Assembly: GCA_021163945.1 (NCBI GenBank)
Contig: JAGGTC010000120.1
Coordinates: 1-12,244, forward strand
Reading direction: 5' to 3'
DNA from: Deltaproteobacteria bacterium
Lineage (GTDB): Bacteria > Desulfobacterota > Desulfofervidia > Desulfofervidales > DG-60
Length of the DNA stretch: 12,244 nt
Shown: positions 6,423 to 12,244 of the stretch, in pieces
Layout: each line of letters opens with the position of its first letter
How positions within the stretch are numbered: position 1 is the first letter of the stretch
Program-made: the position numbers and the translations under genes
Notes under the pieces: model-generated
Told to the model about the DNA's origin: nothing
The model's input: the letters and a program-made list of their open reading frames with translations, nothing else
Databases searched by the model: none

Positions 6423-7652
6423 CTATTTCACTCCCTCACTTACCTTTAGGCTTAAGAGGTGACCCATCTTCTTTTTCTTTGTCATTAAGTAACGATAATT
6501 TTCTTTAGTAGGAGGGATCTCAATGGGCACACGCTCTACTACCTTCAGCCCATAACCCTCTAAGCCAACAATCTTTTTGGGGTTATTTGTCATAAGGCGC
6601 ATCTTTCTTACACCAAGATCCCTCAAGATCTGGGCACCTATTCCATAGTCCCTCAAATCTGGTTTAAAACCTAAGGCAAGGTTTGCCTCCACAGTATCTT
6701 TACCATGATCCTGCAGGACATATGCCTTCATCTTGTTTGCAAAGCCAATTCCCCTTCCCTCTTGGCGCATATAGACAATCACACCATTGCCTTCTTCCTC
6801 TATCTTCTTCATAGCGGCATGAAGTTGGGCACCACAGTCACACCGCAACGAGCCAAAGACATCCCCTGTTAAACATTGGGAGTGGACCCTTACCAAAATG
6901 GGTCTATTTGAATCAATCTCCCCCTTTACTAGTGCCAGGTGGTGATTTGTATCCACATCGCTTTCATAGACAATGGCCCTAAACTCACCGGCAATGGCCG
7001 TAGGTAGCATGGTCTCTGCTATACGCCTTACCAAAGAGTCATTTTTTAATCTGTATGCAATTAAATCAGCAATAGTAATGATCTTTAGTCCATGTCTTTT
7101 TGCAAATTTTTCAAGGTCTGGCATCCTTGCCATCGTCCCATCATCGTTCATAATCTCACAGATCACACCTGCTGGTTTAAGGCCTGCCAATCTGGCCAAA
7201 TCCACAGAACCCTCTGTATGCCCTGCCCTCACCAGGACACCCCCGTCCCTTGCCCTAAGCGGGAATATGTGCCCTGGGGTGACCAAGTCCTCTGGCTTTG
7301 CATCATCGGCTATGGCTGTAAGTATAGTCACTGCCCGATCATGGGCAGAGATCCCAGTAGTCACACCATAACGGGCCTCAATGGATACAGTAAAGGCCGT
7401 CCCTTGGGGTGGGCTTGGATGGGTATCTGTTGCCATAAGTGGTAGCTTAAGCTGATCCACCTTCTCTGGTGTCAGTGCAAGGCATATAAGGCCCCTGCCA
7501 TACTTTGCCATAAAATTGATGGCCTCTGGCGTTACCTTTTCTGCAGCAATGCACAAATCCCCTTCGTTCTCCCTGTCCTCATCATCAACCAAAATGATCA
7601 TCTTTCCCTGACGGATGTCCTCTAATGCCTCTTCAATAGTAGATAAGGCCAT
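6423..7652 (-). CDS. ribBA: Bifunctional 3,4-dihydroxy-2-butanone-4-phosphate synthase / GTP cyclohydrolase II
   Basis: The 409-residue fusion supplies both entry branches of riboflavin synthesis. The RibB half (about 1-200) makes dihydroxybutanone phosphate from ribulose 5-phosphate. It shows D-D-E-D-R-E-N-E-G-D at 23-32, Y-G-V-T-T-G-I-S-A-H-D-R at 95-106 and R-A-G-H-T-E-G at 142-148. The RibA half (about 205-400) opens GTP. Its zinc cysteines are C260, C271 and C273, and R-Q-E-G-R-G-I-G lies at 296-303. A very strong ribosome binding site precedes the ATG. The 47-nt upstream gap is too short for an FMN riboswitch and I see none. The gene follows the DUF47 gene and leads directly into ribH. 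Confidence 0.98.
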   Translation of the reverse strand: MALSTIEEALEDIRQGKMIILVDDEDRENEGDLCIAAEKVTPEAINFMAKYGRGLICLALTPEKVDQLKLPLMATDTHPSPPQGTAFTVSIEARYGVTTGISAHDRAVTILTAIADDAKPEDLVTPGHIFPLRARDGGVLVRAGHTEGSVDLARLAGLKPAGVICEIMNDDGTMARMPDLEKFAKRHGLKIITIADLIAYRLKNDSLVRRIAETMLPTAIAGEFRAIVYESDVDTNHHLALVKGEIDSNRPILVRVHSQCLTGDVFGSLRCDCGAQLHAAMKKIEEEGNGVIVYMRQEGRGIGFANKMKAYVLQDHGKDTVEANLALGFKPDLRDYGIGAQILRDLGVRKMRLMTNNPKKIVGLEGYGLKVVERVPIEIPPTKENYRYLMTKKKKMGHLLSLKVSEGVK

Positions 7653-7656
7653 ACTT

Positions 7657-7663
7657 ACCTCCT
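7657..7663 (-). promoter_or_regulatory. Strong Shine-Dalgarno sequence of ribBA
   Basis: The minus strand reads AGGAGGT at 7663-7657, four bases before the ribBA ATG (7652-7650). This fixes the start. It is the strongest ribosome binding site in the window, suggesting that ribBA translation begins independently rather than by coupling to the gene before it. Confidence 0.85.
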
Positions 7664-7699
7664 GCTAAATAATAATTTGATTGCCAAGTAAATGCAAGC

Positions 7700-8365
7700 C
7701 TACCTGGCAATCATTACCCTGATGATATCAGCCGCATTTTCAGCATGGTCTGCAATATTCCCCACATAGGCACTAGCCCTTAGGATATGATGAATTGTGA
7801 GAAAATCATAGCCCTCTAATGTGAATAGCCTTCTTATCATACATTGGGCGATTTGATCAGACTCCCACTCTTTGTACCTCACTGACCTTATTTCCTGCTT
7901 GATCTCCTCTCTTCTCTTCTTTATAAAACCAAATGCCTCTGTAGTCATCTTGATCACTCCACACAAGATCTCCACGGCCTCAATCGATGTATCAAGCAGT
8001 CCCAATAGGTCTCCTTTTATCTCTTTGATGACCATTCCCCTCTTAAATGAGAGCCAGACCACAATATCCTCTGCCCTATCCAAGATTTGGTCTAACTCCC
8101 TTAGCAATGTAAAAAATTGAAATTTGTCTACGGGCATAAATACCCCCCTAGGCAAACTATTCCTTATCTCCCGCTTCATCTCATCTGCCTCTTGTTCAAT
8201 ACTGATTACCTTTTTGGTCCATGCATCAAAGTGCTCATAGTCCTCATTTAGATAGGCCAAGACTGCCTCCCTCAATGCCTTCATCCCTTCTTGTACCTTA
8301 CTGCAGAAGGTAACGAGCTTTTCAAAAGGGGCACTTATAAAGCTAGATATAAATGGAACCCTCAT
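7700..8365 (-). CDS. DUF47 (PhoU-like) family protein, probable Pit phosphate-transporter partner
   Basis: The 221-residue, mostly helical protein has the hallmark S-L-P-R-G-V-F-M-P-V-D of DUF47 proteins near residue 70, followed by L-D-Q-I-L-D-R-A-E-D. These are distantly related to PhoU. DUF47 genes are commonly found beside low-affinity phosphate (PiT) transporter genes, as here: the pit stop is 9 nt upstream. A regulatory role on phosphate import is accepted for the family in general terms, but the mechanism is not settled. A purine-rich ribosome binding site (a run of G, then AAAGG) precedes the ATG. It is not the classical PhoU of Pst systems, and no pst genes are visible nearby. Confidence 0.93.
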   Translation of the reverse strand: MRVPFISSFISAPFEKLVTFCSKVQEGMKALREAVLAYLNEDYEHFDAWTKKVISIEQEADEMKREIRNSLPRGVFMPVDKFQFFTLLRELDQILDRAEDIVVWLSFKRGMVIKEIKGDLLGLLDTSIEAVEILCGVIKMTTEAFGFIKKRREEIKQEIRSVRYKEWESDQIAQCMIRRLFTLEGYDFLTIHHILRASAYVGNIADHAENAADIIRVMIAR

Positions 8366-8374
8366 CCTTTCCCC

Positions 8375-9607
8375 CTATAAAAAGATAAATGTTAATAATT
8401 TAAATATCCCTATACAAGTAATGGCTACTGTAGGGAGTGTGATAAGCCAATAGATGATGATTTTAAAGACAATCTTCAGGTTGACGGCCTCAAAACCCCT
8501 GGCCAATCCCACTCCAATCACTGCCCCTACAGCAGCGTGGGTAGTAGAGACAGGTAGGCCCAACTTAGAGGCTATGAGCACTGTAGTAGCTGTGCCTGTA
8601 TCCATAGAAAAACCCCTAGTATTTGTCAATTGAGTAATCCTAAAACCCAATGTACGTATTACCTTATAACCAAAGGTAAATATCCCAATGGCAATACCCA
8701 CACCACCAAAGGCAAGAAATACAGTGGGGACAGGGATTTGTGTCTGGATTTTACCTGTAGTTACAATAAAATAGATAGCTGCTAGTGGCCCTACGGCATT
8801 GGCCACATCGTTTGCCCCTTGACTCAATGCCACATAACAGGACGTAAATATCTGGAGCCTTCTAAAGACATCCTCCACACCCATGCGTGAGCGTCTTGTG
8901 ATCCAACGTTTTATCAATAACAAGCCAATGATTATAGAGATCAGACAAAGAAGAAGAGAGAGGGAAACACAAGAAAGACCGCTCAATTTGAGTTTTTTAC
9001 CTAGAGGTGTCTTTAAAAAAAAGGACATAGACATAATGAATACAGAAAATCCGATGAATAATGGCCCTAGATTTTTTGTCCACCTTTTAACATCCTCCCT
9101 CTCCAAGATGAATTTTCTAATAATGGTAAACATAATAAACCCTAGAGTTGCGCTAAAAAAAGGAGAGATCACCCAACTAGCTACTATCTCAAACACCCTT
9201 CCCCAGTGTACTACCCCCGGCCCACCTGCTATAATGCCAAAGCCCAGCATACCCCCTACAATGGAGTGAGTACTGGAAACGGGCATCTCTGCCCATGTAG
9301 CCAAAAATACCCAAAAACTGGCAGCAAAAAGGGCGGAAAAACAACCAATCATAACCAAATCAGGGCTCGACGAGAGCTTGTCAATAGAGACAATCCCCTT
9401 TCTTATGGTCTCTGTAACATGCCCCCCAATAAAGACTGCACCAATAACATTCAAAGTACCTGCAATAAAAACTGCCTGTTTAATGGTAATGGCCCTAGCA
9501 CCCACAGCCGAGGCCATGGCATTTGCCACATCATTTGCCCCAAGATTCCAGGCCATGGAAAAACCCAATATCAGGCCACCAATGAGGAAAAATATTCCGT
9601 GTTCCAT
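8375..9607 (-). CDS. pit: PiT-family inorganic phosphate transporter
   Basis: The 410-residue membrane protein has the inverted-repeat structure of the PiT family. The signature G-A-N-D-V-A-N-A occurs twice, at about 23-30 (ending M-A-S-A-V-G) and in the second half (ending V-G-P-L-A-A-I). Each is followed by a P-V-S-[ST]-T-H motif (P-V-S-S-T-H-S in the first half, P-V-S-T-T-H-A in the second), which binds phosphate. Many hydrophobic spans separate a central basic loop. PiT proteins import phosphate, or metal-phosphate, using the proton or sodium gradient. The ATG is preceded by AGAAGG, 22 nt after the fabD stop, and the DUF47 partner follows 9 nt downstream. The coupling ion cannot be told from sequence alone. 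Confidence 0.95.
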   Translation of the reverse strand: MEHGIFFLIGGLILGFSMAWNLGANDVANAMASAVGARAITIKQAVFIAGTLNVIGAVFIGGHVTETIRKGIVSIDKLSSSPDLVMIGCFSALFAASFWVFLATWAEMPVSSTHSIVGGMLGFGIIAGGPGVVHWGRVFEIVASWVISPFFSATLGFIMFTIIRKFILEREDVKRWTKNLGPLFIGFSVFIMSMSFFLKTPLGKKLKLSGLSCVSLSLLLCLISIIIGLLLIKRWITRRSRMGVEDVFRRLQIFTSCYVALSQGANDVANAVGPLAAIYFIVTTGKIQTQIPVPTVFLAFGGVGIAIGIFTFGYKVIRTLGFRITQLTNTRGFSMDTGTATTVLIASKLGLPVSTTHAAVGAVIGVGLARGFEAVNLKIVFKIIIYWLITLPTVAITCIGIFKLLTFIFL

Positions 9608-9629
9608 TAGACCTTCTACAGGTATAACC

Positions 9630-10553
9630 TTAGCTTGCGGTGAGCTTGTTATTTCGTTTGAATCTATTTAGAATTATCTCCTCACCGGGATAAACATGTG
9701 CATCGGGTAGTATCCTCTCAATAAGCCCACACAGCACCTTTTTTGGACCTACTTCAATAAACCTCTTAACACCTTGAGTGTACATATTTTTTACCTCTTC
9801 ACACCATAGCACCGGTGAACATAATTGTTGACACATCAGTGTTTTTATCTTTTTAGGCTCATTCTCTACACTTGCAGTGACATTAAAAAACATTGGAATA
9901 CGTGGTGGTCTAAATTCTATTCCCTCTAAGAAGTCAGAAAATGCCCTTTTTGCCTCTTTCATAAAAGAGCTATGCCATGGCCCACTTACATTCAATATAA
10001 TACCCTTCCCTCCAACAGTATTTACCCTTTTTTTTATCTCCTCTAATTCTTCTAACCTCCCACTAACTACTATCTGTTTTGGTGAGTTATAATTGGCCAA
10101 TTCTGCTGAATAGCCTCTTAATATCTCCCTTACCTTCTCTATGTCTAGCCTTAAGATGGCCAACATCCCACCAGGGTATTTCTCTGATGCCTCATGCATC
10201 AACCTTGCCCTCTCCTTTACTATCCTAAATGTATCCTCTAAAGAGAGGACATTGGCGGCATAAAGGGCAGGGTATTCACCCAGGCTGTGGCCTGCTAGGA
10301 CATCTGGTTCAATCCCAATGTGCCTTAGAGCAAAAAACATAGATATCTCTACCGTGGCTAAGGCCGGTTGAAGGTTTATGGTTTCATTTAAGACCTCTAT
10401 TGGCCCCTCAAAGCATATCTTTTCTATATTAAGACCACATATATCACTTGCAGTAGCAAAGATATCCCTCACCTCATGTGATTTCTCCCACAGGTCCATA
10501 CCCATCCCTACATACTGTGAGGCCTGTCCTGGAAATACAAAGGCAGTCTGCAT
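9630..10553 (-). CDS. fabD: Malonyl-CoA:acyl carrier protein transacylase
   Basis: FabD moves malonyl groups from CoA to acyl carrier protein to start fatty-acid elongation. Counting from the ATG at 10553 (307 residues) it has F-V-F-P-G-Q-A-S-Q at the N-terminus, the nucleophile in G-H-S-L-G-E-Y (Ser90), Arg115 in E-R-A-R-L-M and His194 in G-P-W-H-S-S-F. These positions correspond to E. coli Ser92/Arg117/His201. A longer reading from TTG at 10592 adds 13 residues not typical of the family and has no ribosome binding site, so I chose the ATG. AAGG lies 8 nt before it but overlaps a -10-like sequence. Other fab or acp genes are not adjacent; the phosphate transporter gene follows after 22 nt. 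Confidence 0.96.
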   Translation of the reverse strand: MQTAFVFPGQASQYVGMGMDLWEKSHEVRDIFATASDICGLNIEKICFEGPIEVLNETINLQPALATVEISMFFALRHIGIEPDVLAGHSLGEYPALYAANVLSLEDTFRIVKERARLMHEASEKYPGGMLAILRLDIEKVREILRGYSAELANYNSPKQIVVSGRLEELEEIKKRVNTVGGKGIILNVSGPWHSSFMKEAKRAFSDFLEGIEFRPPRIPMFFNVTASVENEPKKIKTLMCQQLCSPVLWCEEVKNMYTQGVKRFIEVGPKKVLCGLIERILPDAHVYPGEEIILNRFKRNNKLTAS

Positions 10554-10563
10554 TTTAGATGCC

Positions 10564-10592
10564 TTTATAGATTTTTTTAAAAAAATTGTCAA
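10564..10592 (-). promoter_or_regulatory. Consensus-like sigma-70 promoter for the fabD-to-kdsB gene train
   Basis: The minus strand carries TTGACA (10592-10587), a 17-nt AT-only spacer apart from its last base, and TATAAA (10569-10564). That is a perfect -35, ideal spacing and five of six -10 bases. The expected transcription start (about 10555-10557) is only two to four bases ahead of the fabD ATG (10553), so the mRNA would be nearly leaderless. The run of T and A in the spacer would also bend DNA. Confidence 0.55.
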
Positions 10593-10676
10593 TTTTTAAA
10601 GAGAACAATTATCTATATCAGACGAAGGATAAATTAGATAAGAATATGCTACCTTCCCTCAAATCTTTTATTTGAT

Positions 10677-10682
10677 TATAAT
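10677..10682 (+). promoter_or_regulatory. Candidate -10 element for the wecA-like gene
   Basis: A perfect TATAAT lies 17 bases before the ATG at 10700, in the 107-nt divergent gap from the minus-strand promoter region. No recognisable -35 is found at 16-18 nt upstream, so either an activator or an extended -10-like context would be needed. The ribosome binding site (GAGAG) is weak. Confidence 0.35.
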
Positions 10683-10699
10683 GTTTATGAGAGTTTAAA

Positions 10700-11077
10700 A
10701 TGATTTACTTTAGCACATTTATCCTTGCCCTTTTTGTCACCTTAGTCCTGATCCCAATTTTGACCAGACTAGCACTTAGAAAACATGTAGTAGATAGACC
10801 AGGACCAAGGAAGGTTCATACCCTTCCTATGCCCAAGCTAGGAGGCCTGGCCATTGCGATAGGAACCCTATCCCCCATAATTATTTGGGTTGATTTTGCA
10901 GCAGAAATAAAGGGATTGGTAGCTGGAATGATCATCATTATTATTTTAGGGCTTCTAGATGATTTTTATGACCTTAACTATAGAGAAAAATTCATTGGGC
11001 AATTTATTGCTGTCTCTATCGCTATCTTTTTGAGTAAGATTTATATAAATAAACTGGGCAGCCTGTGGGGGGGGTAG
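10700..11077 (+). CDS. WecA/TagO-like polyprenyl-phosphate sugar-1-phosphate transferase, N-terminal part
   Basis: This 125-codon piece is the front of a MraY/WecA-family membrane enzyme that transfers a sugar 1-phosphate (often GlcNAc-1-P) from a UDP-sugar to a polyprenyl phosphate, starting surface-glycan assembly. Visible are the first membrane span (about 4-25), D-R-P-G-P-R-K-V-H at 32-40, P-K-L-G-G at 45-49, and the metal-binding D-D at 87-88 in L-L-D-D-F-Y-D. The frame ends at TAG (11075-11077) directly after eight G (11067-11074). The rest of the enzyme continues without a gap in the -1 frame from 11065. The two parts together (about 345 residues) match a full-length family member, so this is one gene with a frame change. 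Confidence 0.85.
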   Translation: MIYFSTFILALFVTLVLIPILTRLALRKHVVDRPGPRKVHTLPMPKLGGLAIAIGTLSPIIIWVDFAAEIKGLVAGMIIIIILGLLDDFYDLNYREKFIGQFIAVSIAIFLSKIYINKLGSLWGG

Positions 11078-11727
11078 ATTTGGCCCTGCCACTTTGGGCA
11101 TCCATCCCATTAACTATCCTATTTATAGTAGGGGCCACAAATGCCATAAACCTTGCCGATGGATTAGATGGATTGGCCGCAGGGGTCAGTGTTCTAAGCT
11201 TTGGCTGCATTGCTTATCTAGCCTATATAAGTGAAGAAGTGCCTATTTTTATATCATGCCTGGCCATTATAGGCGCCATTTTTGGTTTTTTAAGATTTAA
11301 TACGTATCCAGCCACTATCTTTATGGGTGATACAGGAAGCCAATTTTTGGGCTTTTCTGCTGGCTGGCTCTCTGTAGCATTGACACAAAAGGGTACCAAT
11401 CCTTTAAATCACATGCTCCCCATTATTATCTTAGGATTTCCTATCCTGGACACCTTAACCGTGATGTCTGAAAGGATTTTAAGTGGAAGGTCCCCCTTTA
11501 AGGCAGATATGAACCATTTTCATCATAAATTATTGAAAATAGGATTCAGCCACAAAGAGGCGGTTGTCATTATATATTTCCTCCAAGGTCTCCTCATCGC
11601 TTTTGCCTTGATATTTTGGTATTATCCTGAAGGATTCTTGTTTTGCGGATACTTGCTATTCTCCCTAACAGTATTATACCTTTTCTACATTACAGAAAAA
11701 AACATTGGATACCCAGGGAATCAGTAA
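11065..11727 (+). CDS. WecA/TagO-like polyprenyl-phosphate sugar-1-phosphate transferase, C-terminal part
   Basis: This is the second half of the split transferase. In this frame, counted from 11065, it has N-A-I-N-L-A-D-G-L-D-G at 26-36 (catalytic Asp segment), F-M-G-D-T-G-S at 86-92, and the basic H-F-H-H-K-L at 151-156, the loop typical of WecA/TagO rather than MraY proper. Several membrane spans alternate with these cytoplasmic loops. The nominal start is a GTG inside the G run with no ribosome binding site, so it is unlikely to be translated alone as a functional enzyme. It ends at TAA 11725, two bases before the next ATG. The heptamer A-AAA-AAC at 11697-11703 lies just before its end. 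Confidence 0.85.
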   Translation: MGGVDLALPLWASIPLTILFIVGATNAINLADGLDGLAAGVSVLSFGCIAYLAYISEEVPIFISCLAIIGAIFGFLRFNTYPATIFMGDTGSQFLGFSAGWLSVALTQKGTNPLNHMLPIIILGFPILDTLTVMSERILSGRSPFKADMNHFHHKLLKIGFSHKEAVVIIYFLQGLLIAFALIFWYYPEGFLFCGYLLFSLTVLYLFYITEKNIGYPGNQ

Positions 11728-11729
11728 AT

Positions 11730-12080
11730 ATGGATAGAAAACTACCTCGTATCAACTTGAACGAAAATACTAAGGATAATACAACTGGTCTAGTCTCTAA
11801 AATTATAACTATTATAGTCCCTGCTCTACTTTTGATATTAACATTGGTATCCAAAAAGATACCAAAAGATGTAGGTATTATCTCCCTAGTGCTGCTAGCT
11901 ATAAATTTGCTCATTTACACAAGTAAAAGAAAGGCTTGGATAAGGTTTTTTACCCGTTTAAGCCTATATATTATAGGGACGTTCCTCATTTATCTTACAA
12001 ACAAAGAGAGAGAAGGGATAAGTTCTTTAGAAGGGGTAAGATCCTTTTTGAAAAGGGGCAATATGTTAAGGCCCGCCTAG
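11730..12080 (+). CDS. Unrecognised small membrane protein, possibly the N-terminus of the TPR protein
   Basis: I do not recognise this 116-residue product. After a polar N-terminus it has three hydrophobic spans (about 21-41, 48-64 and 77-90) separated by basic loops. The last 25 residues before the stop are polar and look like out-of-frame translation. In the overlapping -1 frame, TPR-like sequence begins at about the same place and runs off the window. The likely original product is a membrane anchor followed by TPRs. The ATG at 11730 has a modest AGGGA about ten bases upstream. Alternatively the reading frame is continuous with the transferase upstream: its frame stays open back to 11643 and joins the upstream coding sequence at A-AAA-AAC. 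Confidence 0.5.
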   Translation: MDRKLPRINLNENTKDNTTGLVSKIITIIVPALLLILTLVSKKIPKDVGIISLVLLAINLLIYTSKRKAWIRFFTRLSLYIIGTFLIYLTNKEREGISSLEGVRSFLKRGNMLRPA

Positions 12081-12244
12081 AATTCAAAAATGCCATACAA
12101 ATAGACCCAAAATTTGCTAAAGGATACTATATGGTAGGTTTGTGTGCATATCAATTGAAAAATTGGTCAGAGGCCTTTGCCAATTTTCGACGGGCCATAG
12201 AATTAGACCCCCATCTATATGATGCCCAGATAAAAATTGGTCAG
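12011..12244 (+). CDS. TPR-repeat coding sequence (partial, no start seen, runs off the window)
   Basis: Read with codons starting at 12011, the DNA encodes D-K-F-F-R-R-G-K-I-L-F-E-K-G-Q-Y-V-K-A-R-L then L-E-F-K-N-A-I-Q-I-D-P. A second unit follows (Y-M-V-G-L-C-A-Y ending A-I-E-L-D-P), then the start of a third. These are clear tetratricopeptide repeats resembling those of exopolysaccharide-associated TPR proteins. No ATG or GTG lies near its beginning in this frame, and the frame is closed upstream at 11924-11926. It is therefore most likely the continuation of the membrane ORF at 11730 in the -1 frame. TPRs usually mediate protein contacts; here that would presumably be in glycan assembly or export, by context only. 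Confidence 0.7.

Noticed and set aside
7653..7699. FMN riboswitch or separate promoter upstream of ribBA
   Set aside because: The gap is 47 nt, far too short for an FMN riboswitch. A weak TTGCAT-17-TATTAT match would start transcription inside the Shine-Dalgarno sequence, so it is unlikely to be used.
8883..9610. Long plus-strand ORFs opposite pit
   Set aside because: They are antisense shadows of a clear PiT transporter; their translations show no domain or sensible composition.
10554..10592. TTG start giving fabD 13 extra residues
   Set aside because: The TTG is part of the -35 hexamer TTGACA, has no ribosome binding site, and the extra residues are low-complexity and not part of the FabD family. 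The ATG at 10553 begins the conserved N-terminus.

Overview
The window looks like a chromosomal segment of a Gram-negative bacterium. It carries Kdo (kdsB) and ADP-heptose (rfaE2/hldE C-domain) activation genes, so an LPS-bearing outer membrane is implied. AGG (Arg) and ATA (Ile) codons are frequent and the genes are tightly packed. With the ribBA-ribH-nusB order, this would suit a Desulfobacterota (deltaproteobacterial), possibly thermophilic, lineage. That placement is inference: there is no rRNA or other marker gene here.

Layout, left to right. (1) 44-1241, minus strand: comF then rfaE2, overlapping by 17 nt. (2) 1355-1959, plus strand: a ribbon-helix-helix antitoxin and a MazF/PemK-type toxin overlapping by 7 nt, with a good promoter and ribosome binding site. 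(3) 2010-2150, plus strand: a tiny membrane-protein ORF that stops at an in-frame TGA. It continues in frame for 17 more codons and has a compact hairpin at the spacing expected of a bacterial SECIS element. I think this is an unannotated selenoprotein, and it is the most interesting item here. (4) 2143-10553, minus strand: a long compact gene train read in the order fabD, pit, DUF47/PhoU-like, ribBA, ribH, nusB, leuS, kdsB. Most junctions are overlaps or gaps of a few bases, and the train starts at a consensus-like sigma-70 promoter. (5) 10700-12244, plus strand: a WecA/TagO-type polyprenyl-phosphate sugar-1-phosphate transferase split by a frame change at a run of eight G, then a small membrane ORF, then TPR-coding sequence in another frame running off the window.

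How the genes relate. The minus-strand train mixes fatty-acid initiation (FabD), phosphate uptake (Pit plus its DUF47 partner), flavin synthesis (RibBA, RibH), transcription antitermination (NusB), leucyl-tRNA synthesis (LeuRS) and Kdo activation (KdsB). This is a growth-linked housekeeping cluster rather than one pathway. The wecA-like/TPR region points to surface polysaccharide or lipid-linked glycan synthesis.

Three points need checking beyond routine annotation: the candidate selenoprotein, the zinc-ribbon extension on KdsB, and the cluster of frame changes in the plus-strand glycan region (three possible within about 1 kb, against none in about 10 kb of minus-strand genes).
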